The position numbers and the translations under genes were made by a program. From positions 204,906,271 through 204,970,270 of the forward strand of contig CM046875.1 of the NCBI GenBank assembly GCA_025667525.1: 64,000 bases of DNA. Reading direction: 5' to 3'. This stretch comes from Glebionis coronaria (Eukaryota > Streptophyta > Magnoliopsida > Asterales > Asteraceae). The notes under the pieces were generated by a model. It searched no databases. It had not been told where the DNA came from and saw only the letters and a list, made by a program, of their open reading frames with translations. Shown piece by piece: positions 55,608 through 64,000 of the stretch. How positions within the stretch are numbered: position 1 is the first letter of the stretch; each line of letters begins with the position of its first letter.

Positions 55608-57534
55608 AAAGTTGCCATTTTGCAACTTTATATACAAAGGAAATCTGCCTTAATTATTTACAAATTACCAGGGACCAATTCTGTCATTATTGGAAGTATA
55701 AGGATGAGATCTGCCAACCAAGCCCACTACTTAACCCTTAACCCCAGCCCATATGTTTAAACAAGTTTAGTTTAATAAAGTGGCGCCTAACAACTTGTGT
55801 TTAACCTAAACCAGATCAAATTAGCTTACATGTACATAAACCCTAACCACCCATTATTAATCAAATCAAAGGGTATTAACACCCACCTACGTCATCTTTT
55901 TGTCCTCACCTTTACTCAGCAACCCTACACCCACATGCCCTGACCGATGAGCTTGACGTTTTGGGATGAATACACAAACTGGATGGCTGTGATTTCTTGG
56001 CTTGATCCCCACAACAACCCTAAGGTTCAAGATCATTTGTACTATATGGCAATCACATGAGACTTCACCAGCATCACATGATACCACTTTGACTTATTTC
56101 AAAAAGAGGAATCCAACAAGCATCTTCATGGCATCTTACAAGGGCTATTCTCAAAGTTCAATAGATAGGGTTTAGTCTTCTCATGTATCCAAAATCATTT
56201 GTAGCTTTGTATAAATAGCTTAGCGGTTAGCATTTTCTTCTTTGTTCCAGAATTTTTGTAAACCCATTCTGTTGAATTGTTAAAGTGATAATTAGGCCAT
56301 GCATATTTCTGAGTTCCATTTTAACTTACTTTGTTTTAAATTCGTCCCATTTACTTTTCATGCAATTTTAATTTTTAGTTTCATCAAAATTTTTTGAGTT
56401 AAAAGAATTTTGGTCAAAATATTTTGAGACCCTTTGATGTATAAAGTGATCATAGCCACCTGATTATGACAAAATAAAGTTGTGGTGAGGTTTATACATC
56501 AAGGTTACATTCTTGTTATTTACTTTTCCTTACAAGTTTCTGGTTTCAAATGGTTTTCTCAAATTTTCAATTTCTTTTGTTTACTGCTTACCCCTTACTG
56601 TTTAATAAGCTAGTTCATAAGCTATCTAACAAATAGCTTTTGTTGTCTATAACATAGAAGTTCATATATACTTTTGTAGTCTATAACTTGGACTGTTGTA
56701 GTCCAAGTTCCCAACTCATAGCTTTCTCCATAATCCCCAAGTTTCAGATTAGCTTATTAGGATGATGACATCAGCCATCCCCTTGGTTTGGATGTAAATC
56801 AAGAAAGGTAGCTTGAACCTACCCTTTTAACTTTTCTACAAATTTTGTGCCTTTGTGAATCATGCTATGTGGTTATTCAGCTTAATTTTTAGTTTCCTTT
56901 TGCTTATATTAGTTTGTTTAGTTGAATGGAGTTCAGGTTTTATCTTGTAGTTGATTATATCTTCAAGTTTCATTGTTAATCTTTTCTTATTAGTGTATTA
57001 AGGGGTGTTTGGTATAGACTCGTTTAGGATTGCTGACAACAAGAATTGGCCTATCTCTTGCCTGCACACTTTGGGATAGTATAGGATAGTGTGTTAGTGC
57101 CTTTAGTTGCATAGGTTATTTGCAAAATTCATGGTTTGTGTGTTTTTCATTTTTCTAATAATGTTGTCTGATATAGCCTAATTTACTGTTGCGTAATAAG
57201 TTTGATTGTGTTATCTGATATATTTTGAGGTAGTGGCATTATGGTTTGATTGTGAACTTGATTGAGTGCTCAAAACTGCAAAACACTGCCTTAACGGGTC
57301 ATTTTCATCAGCTATAAATTTTGATAGCTTTAGGTAACATTAGGTCTTGAATCTTGGTTTGATGTTAGATTAGTTATCTTTAATCATCTGCATTAGGTTT
57401 TATTTTATAGTACAACTTTTTATTGCTTATTTTGTAGCTTAAAATTCACTTTTGTGCCATTTGCATCAGTTAACTGTTGCATTGCTCCATAGCTTCTAGT
57501 ATAGTTTCTTTTCCTTGCATTTTACTTTATAACT
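55608..57534 (+). repeat. Divergent, truncated E2-type LTR
   Basis: Patchy similarity to the E2 LTR in the same order: CTTGATCCCC..CAATCACATG (56008-56060), TTGTTCCAG..TTTTTGTAA (56243-56262), the AAGCT/TTATAGC inverted words (56610-56640) and GCCATTTGCATCAG (57453-57466). It is much older than E2 or from a sister family. It is cut at 57535 by a gypsy LTR; no PBS is reached. TATAAATA at 56211-56218 is a possible TATA box. Confidence 0.6.
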
Positions 57535-58895
57535 TGTGACAACCATGGTTTTGGGGTTCGTCACTTAGACTATAGTTTAGGGTGTTTTGTGCAAATATGT
57601 ACTTTTATCAGCTTATGTGTTTCTTTTGTGTGTTTTGAGTGAGGTTTGGATATCGTTGATGGGTATATGGTACTCATAAGTAAATCGAGGAACGTTTATT
57701 TCATGTTCATGAGCTCACAAGGTAGTGACTACAAAATGAGATGGGGTTTTTCGTGGTTTTACGTATACGTATATGTATTATAGAAAATCGTATTTTTACG
57801 ATTTAAGGTTTAGCATTTAGATGTCTCGGATGAGGTAATTAGTCACGGGAGTATTTTTCAAGATGGTTTTAAGTCATTTAGGACTTAGTTAATTAGTTTA
57901 TTTCATATTTCAAGAGTTTTTATAAAACTGTATATTTTACGTCTTTTACGGTATACGCGTAAATTTGACTAGTTTTACGGTTTTGAGGTTCGAGAGTATT
58001 AGAAGCTGAAATAAATTAAGGGAATTTAAGGTAATAATAGTTAATAGTTAATTTACAGTAATATCATTAAAAATAAGTCGGCCATAGTGTGTTCGACTTG
58101 ATTTTGGGCAGAATTTTGCTTAAGGAAGGGACGCGGAGCCCAGTTTGAGTACTATTAGGCTTCCTGGTTAGTTTTAATTACCCATGTTACTCCCTTTAGC
58201 CCTAAAAAATAATTTATCCTTTCCATTACTCTAATCTCAGTGGTTTCTATCAATGTAGGATCAAGAAAACCCAATAATTCAATTTGGGTTTAAGGTACAC
58301 ACTAAAACTATGACAATTAACGTTTAATTTACGTATATGTAACTTAATATGATAGATTAGGGTTGAGATTCATAATTTTTTATTAGGGTTTGTTAATGAC
58401 CTGTAATTAGTGATGTAATTAATGAGTTTTTATCATTGGAAATCGTTTTTAGGTTTTAATTAGGTTTATGTATGATTAATTAGGTTAATCATATTAAATT
58501 TGTCATTAAAAACTAGGCAGAATTTTTGGGTTATTGTTTTGATCATATCTAGAGTTTAAAATTTTTAAATTGCGATCTTGGTACCTATGGAAAGGTATTT
58601 GAGTTGGATTTCAAATGCAAGAAACACGAACTAAATTGGAGGTCGGGAAGTGGTTCAAAAACAGGTTACAACAGTCGAAGGTCAAATCAGTTTTGAAATC
58701 AGTCGGGTTTAAATTAATGTTTTAAGATGTTTAGGGTACTTAGGAGTATAATTGGACCTTCAAACAAACATGAGACTTCGATTATATGTTAAATAAAAGA
58801 TTTGAGGAGGGTTAAACAATTGGGTTAGGGTAAGACCCTCTGATCAAAACAAACTTTTCGTGTGTTTAAAACCAGTAAATTATAGATAGGTAAAA

Positions 58896-58941
<46 letters not shown>

Positions 58942-60175
58942 ATGCCTTAATAGTAGATTTAAGGTTGCGTCCTAATGGGAGAGTTAGCTAACACATGTAA
59001 GGGCATAGTTTTTCTTTTACATGGCATGTTATTTTGGTTAAGGGGGTGTTTGACCCATAGTTTGAATTAGGAAAAACGTGACTATTTTGGGTTAAATGTT
59101 AACGGGGCGAGTTATGAACTAAACTAAGTTAAGGTCTTTATAGAGGGATGTAATTAGATGCATATGGCATATAAATGGGTTTAAGTGGTAGGATAAGGTT
59201 ATATATCCATCATAGATTGATGATCCATTTTGGTATGTGGTTCATGTCTTGATTGTATACTTTTGTGTGTTTAGATTTTTGCTAGAGCACGAATACTTAG
59301 AGAAGCCTGTTCAGGTGAGTTTCATAGTCCCATGTTTCTATGATTTATAAATGTTTTGACTTCCAGATGGGATGGGAGAGACACTGTATGGTTTTGTAAC
59401 TAATGTTGTGAATGTTTTTATGGTTTGTGATGGACTTGTGTGTTCACTTATGTGATTAACAGCTATGTCATTCTTGATTGTGTTTATGATTTGGATCGGG
59501 GGACACGTACCGTCCCAGTTATTGTGGTTTGACTTGGTACCAAGGGGATGTTGACAAGGCGGGGCCTTGGGATTGGTTCATAGGTGTATGGGCGCCTATG
59601 GGACCATGGTGATTGGTAAGGCTTGGAGCCTTGGAATTGTGGTTATTGGTAAGTCTTGAAGCCTTGGATTTTTGGTGATTGTTAATCTTGAATGCTAGTT
59701 GTTACATAATTGTAGCACATTTTCCATATGTTCTTTTATTAGTGGTTGTTATTCACGGCTTATAATTGATTTGGAGTTGGAGTCTAAACCTATGGCTCTC
59801 ACCAACATTATTGTTGACGTGTTTTAGTGTCTCTTTTAGGTGAGAATGTGGTTAAGCGTGAGAATATGAGTGGCTAGCTGGGAGCCTTAGGATTGCATTT
59901 GGAGGAACCCCATTTCCTCTTAGTATTTAGTTAATGTTTGATTAAGTGATACTTTGTTGACACCTATATGTTTGTTATTTGTTAATTGTATGTCTTTGGT
60001 AAGAGGTAGGCATGTTACCTACTTACCTAGACGCCTGCGTTGTTTGTGATATCTTCATGAGATTGTGTCACCATTTATGATATTTCCATTTCATTTAGTT
60101 ATCTCTGTAGACACGCTATTGTTGTGATGATATCTATACGTCACGCCTCATATTACGCCATGGTGGGGTGTGACA
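57535..60175 (+). repeat. 5' LTR of a further gypsy element
   Basis: It starts TGTGACAACCATGG and ends CCATGGTGGGGTGTGACA, forming imperfect inverted ends, with a PBS 3 bp on. Length is 2.64 kb. A TA microsatellite lies at 58897-58939. The right end is firm; the left end rests on the inverted terminal words. The family is probably close to the other Tekay/Del-like copies. Confidence 0.75.
58897..58939. repeat. TA dinucleotide microsatellite
   Basis: About 43 bp of uninterrupted TA repeats inside the LTR. Confidence 0.95.
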
Positions 60176-60178
60176 GAA

Positions 60179-60195
60179 TGGTATCAGAGACAATG
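60179..60195 (+). other. Primer-binding site (initiator Met type)
   Basis: TGGTATCAGAGACAATG, matching the initiator-Met tRNA for the first eleven bases. Confidence 0.85.
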
Positions 60196-63100
60196 GTTAT
60201 AGATAATTAGGTTGTCTAGTCTAGTAGCCTAGTCTATAGCTTAAGGGTCCATGCATGTAGATGTCATAGGGGTATGTGTGCATTATAGTATATGGAGTGC
60301 TTAAGTGTTAATTTCGTTTTGTATATTTATTTACTTTCATACTTACTTATTGAGATATAGTATATGTAAGTGCATTCATTTATTTTCTATTGATGCGACG
60401 TATGAACCGGAAGTGTAGGAACCTATTTAGTGTTACCCATGTCACGTAGAAAAAGAGGTGTGCTAGGTAATAATAGGATAGTACCGATGTTGAGTTTGCG
60501 ACTAGTAGTAGATTCGAATTTCCACCTAAATGGTTATGGTCATTTTTTTAATGTTGGATATTTTGTTGTTATTGATTTGTTTTAGTGATTGAGCCTCTAG
60601 TTATGAATGAAGTTAGTGTTGACGTATGAGATGTTCTTATTTTACCTATACGATATATATATAGAGTGTATTTTATGTGGTATATATGTGGTATACTTAT
60701 GTGTTCCGTGTAGTACTAATTTCTTATAAGTGTCATCATAGGAGGGAGTACATGGGTGAAAGGGGACATCTATAATTATGGAGGCCTACTTGATTATATA
60801 TGTGCCACAACACCGATGGACTTCCAAGTATGGTTGCATGAAAAAAGGGTTAGTACATGCTTATATATGATGAGATCTGTATTTTGGGTATTTGTAAACA
60901 ATATGAGTTTATGTAATGGTTGCCTATGATATGCCTATGGTTTTTTGTGTTATATGTTTTGGGTTATAGTCGTGTTGTGTGATTATGGGGTCACACGATA
61001 TGGTTTGGTTTTGGTGATGGGTTTTATGCCTTGTTGTGGCATGGTGAGATGGTGAGATGGTGATTACTCGTATGGAAAAACGAGTCTATGACGCGATCGA
61101 TTGACTTGACATGTACGATAACGAGTATGTTTTGAGAGATTTAATAGGTATATATATGCGGATGTATATATACTAGTAGATGTTATGTTATGATATTCGG
61201 TCGTTCAATAGTTATTATAACTTGAACGTACCTAGTGTTCTCTCGTGATTAAACAGTTTATTAACGACGTTTTGAATCTTTTGAAGGGTGTCTACATTCG
61301 GGTATGTATTTTAATTGATGAGAACTACCAAATTTTCTTGCAAAGGAGTCTAGCTAATTAAAGGAAAGTTCTTTTGAAAATATTTTGTAAGTGTACGATA
61401 TGATATCCTGACTTACATATCTTTTCTTTAAGTTTATTGGTAATAAGTTAAAAAAAATCTTGACAATGAATGGATTAGTTTTCTAGCTAACATGTGATGG
61501 TACATATAAAGGGTAAAGAAATTTTACGATAATTTTCTTAAAAGTGGAGTTAAAATTTTAGAAGTATTTATATAGATGGAAAGAGTAAAAAGGAATATTT
61601 TATTATAATAATGATAATAGTAACACCACACCTTGTAAACGTGTACTAGTTAGTTATAACAAGCCTAAAAGGATTGTATAAAATAATTATAATATAGAAT
61701 AAAATGAATAAAAACACCATATTTTATAAGCACGTATTGGTTTCATAATAACAAGTGAAATGAGTTTAATGTGAGTAAATAAGATAATGGTTAGAATAAC
61801 GGTACACTATACTAACTAGTGGATACCTTTGATAAAATAATGAAGATAAAAGATAAATTTATTGTTAAAAGAGATGATAGATAAAGTGAGTCTTAGTACA
61901 CTAACTGAGTTATGCCCTTTGATAGTAACGAAGATGGTAAAATATGACTATGATTTCATTTATTGGTGTTAAAATATGGTCCTAATGTGAAGTAACTAAT
62001 TGAGATGAAATTCTAAGATATTGAACTTGGGTAATAAAAATCATGATGAGTCTGTCTTTTGTTGTTGGCACACTCCATTGATCTTTCGGATTACATCGTT
62101 TTGTTTTCAGTTCTTTTGGCTAGGTTTCGTTTTACCCTATCTTTTATTTTGGGACACGATTGTTTGGAATTCTTTTGGTACACGTCATGGTTGATTTATT
62201 TATGCGGTTGTGGGAACGTTAGGATGAGAGGATAGAGTTGGGTAGTATTACTTATGGTTAGATATTAGAATGGAAAGATGTATTTTGTTTTTAAAGGTTA
62301 TGTTGAAGGAATGATTAAGATGTGGAGTTTTGAAACTTAGATTGGTTACGGGAATAAGGGGGTAAGTAAAGTTAGTTGACTGGTCATGGGAACGAGATGT
62401 CATGCTATGAGAAGTTGGTTGAAGTACCATTAGGAGATTGATGAAAGTACTAGCGGATGTGAGGGTATAGTAGAAAGTTTTTACTAATGGAAATATGGGG
62501 AAAATAACATGCAAGGGAATTGGTATAGTTATGGAGGCAAGGTAGTAGTAGACACGTGAAGGAAAACATTGATGTGAAAGAATGATTGGTAGGAGGATGA
62601 TTAATGGTGAAGTGCAACAAGTAAGGAAGAGTGAGGCATTGAGGGGTTGAAGTACCTTTAGGAATATTGTTGTAGATGAGTTGAAGTTAGAAGCTACTAC
62701 GTAGTGTGATGTTCCTAGGTAACATCATGGAGACGAGAAGGATTGCATGAAGAGCTACATCGTGAAGCAAGGAGCCGAAAGGACTACGTGTCGGCTTCTA
62801 GAAGGATGTAAGAGATTTAGAAAGAGTCAGAGAAGTTGCAAGGACTAGAAATGTGACAAGCACTATGATGGGAATCTCCGTATGGTTCGTGACGAAGAAG
62901 GACATATCGAGTACTGGAGTGGAGCTACAAAGAGCTGAACCAATGGATCGTGATGGAGTGACTACATAACATGGGAGATTAAGAACTCGTGGAAGTAACA
63001 AGGGGATTCGAGTGACTACACAAAGATAGAATTTTGTGGCAATCAATATCGAGGGATGAGTAGTGAAGCTGAGCGGAATAAGTTCGTAGAGAAGTAATTA

Positions 63101-64000
63101 TAGGGTCAGTTTAGTGAAGGTGTTTATGAAGGATCTTTGGAAGAGACAGTTATGCATTATTTAATGCAATAACGTTTCCATAGAGTTGATGAATTGAGTG
63201 AGAAATTTTGGTTGGACATGATAGTGAAGGAATTAGGGAGAACCATGGAAGGAGAGAACCAGGTATTCCTAGAAGATGATGATTAAAAGTACCTCATGTT
63301 AGGTGCAAGGTCATAATAGAAGTATGAGACTTGAGTAAGAATTTAGAATATGGCTTAGTTTAGACATATCGAAACTAATATGGGTATAAGATGAGAGTGT
63401 GATCTGTATGTAATCACAGAAAACTCTAGTTTGTCCCTATTAGGATGGAGTAAGAGAGTTGGTCTTGGGGAAAACAAGTGAATCTACTTGGAAAACATTG
63501 ACGTATAGATGACTTGAAAGACGGGAAGCATAACATCGTGATGTATGCCATGAGCTGAGGAAGAAGAAGGAAGTGTGGACAGATGTGAATCATGAATGAA
63601 AGAGGTCGAGATAGGAAGCGAAGGTAAAACTTTGGTATAGCCTAATGAGTAGACTAAGGCACTAAGCCCGCTAATATTGTTGTAGTGTGGAAAGGAAATG
63701 ACACTGGCCTATATTGTTTGATTGGAAGGCTTAGTTTAGATAATCGAATAGATGAGGAGTTATAGATGTGATGTGTCATGAGAGACGAAGGGTTTGGTCT
63801 AACTGAGACAAGATGAGGAGCACTATGACCTTGAAGGTAAGACATTTTTTAGGTATAAAGGAAAAAATTTAGCTAATTGTCTTAGAAAGAGTTGAATATG
63901 TTCAAGGGTATGTTGAATATAAAGGATCATTAAAAGTCCTTCATTGAGCAAAGTGAGAAAAGAAGTGTATGAGTGCTACTAATGAGCTATCCAAATTTAA
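60196..64000 (+). other. Internal region of gypsy element, no readable gene
   Basis: 3.8 kb to the window edge without any plus-strand ORF of 60 codons; minus-strand ORFs (62248-62514, 62798-63046) show no domain. From about 62500 the plus strand is rich in GA. A gypsy gag should normally begin within about a kilobase of the PBS, so this copy is either decayed beyond reading or a large non-coding derivative. The element's 3' end is outside the window. Confidence 0.55.

Noticed and set aside
61180..63850. Minus-strand ORFs of 63-88 codons near the right edge
   Set aside because: Low complexity Ser/Thr/Leu-rich frames opposite a GA-rich strand, no recognisable domain.

Overview
The window is plant nuclear DNA made almost entirely of LTR retrotransposons. 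I found no ordinary host gene, rRNA, tRNA or CRISPR. Ty3/gypsy, Ty1/copia and LINE pieces are present. The copia element carries an extra ORF downstream of pol whose wording resembles the env-like ORF of SIRE-type elements in Asteraceae, so a composite (daisy family) genome is my best guess. That guess rests on recall of protein style, not on a search.

Layout, left to right. 1-6057: 3' part of a chromovirus-type gypsy element (+), pol broken by four TAG codons, with its 3' LTR. 6058-24201: a minus-strand gypsy element, left LTR truncated by the first element, internal region decayed, right LTR split at 13268/22722 by a complete Athila-like element (E1, 13269-22716, target duplication CTCAT). 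24202-28202: a minus-strand copia-type piece (5' LTR, PBS, leader, a U3-like segment and an unidentified ORF fragment). 28203-32383: a plus-strand gypsy LTR split by an E1-family solo LTR (29768-31449, duplication TAGCC). 32384-41222: SIRE-like copia element (+) with broken RT/RNase H, env-like ORF and LTR, interrupted by another E1-family solo LTR and a reversed 5'-truncated LINE. 41223-55607: leader of a second copia copy sharing that LTR, split by a complete Athila-like element (E2, 41458-54782, duplication ATCTA). 55608-57534: partial divergent E2-type LTR. 57535-64000: LTR, PBS and apparently non-coding internal DNA of another gypsy element. The nest is at least four insertions deep.

The most interesting content is in E1 and E2. 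Both have an Asp-tRNA-type PBS, an A-rich tract before gag, gag with a zinc knuckle, a retropepsin with an A-D-L-G-A-S active site, and then no reverse transcriptase, RNase H or integrase. In place of these is an acidic domain ending in a hydrophobic helix and an F-D-P-G motif. Their 3' untranslated regions have unrelated-looking stretches but share a set of small hairpins, some with apparent compensatory base changes, ending in a bulged hairpin 16-17 nt before the 3' LTR. This looks like a structured RNA domain of gag-protease elements that must borrow pol functions in trans. E1-family LTRs also carry an array of about twenty short hairpins placed downstream of the TATA box, so it should lie in the transcribed leader.
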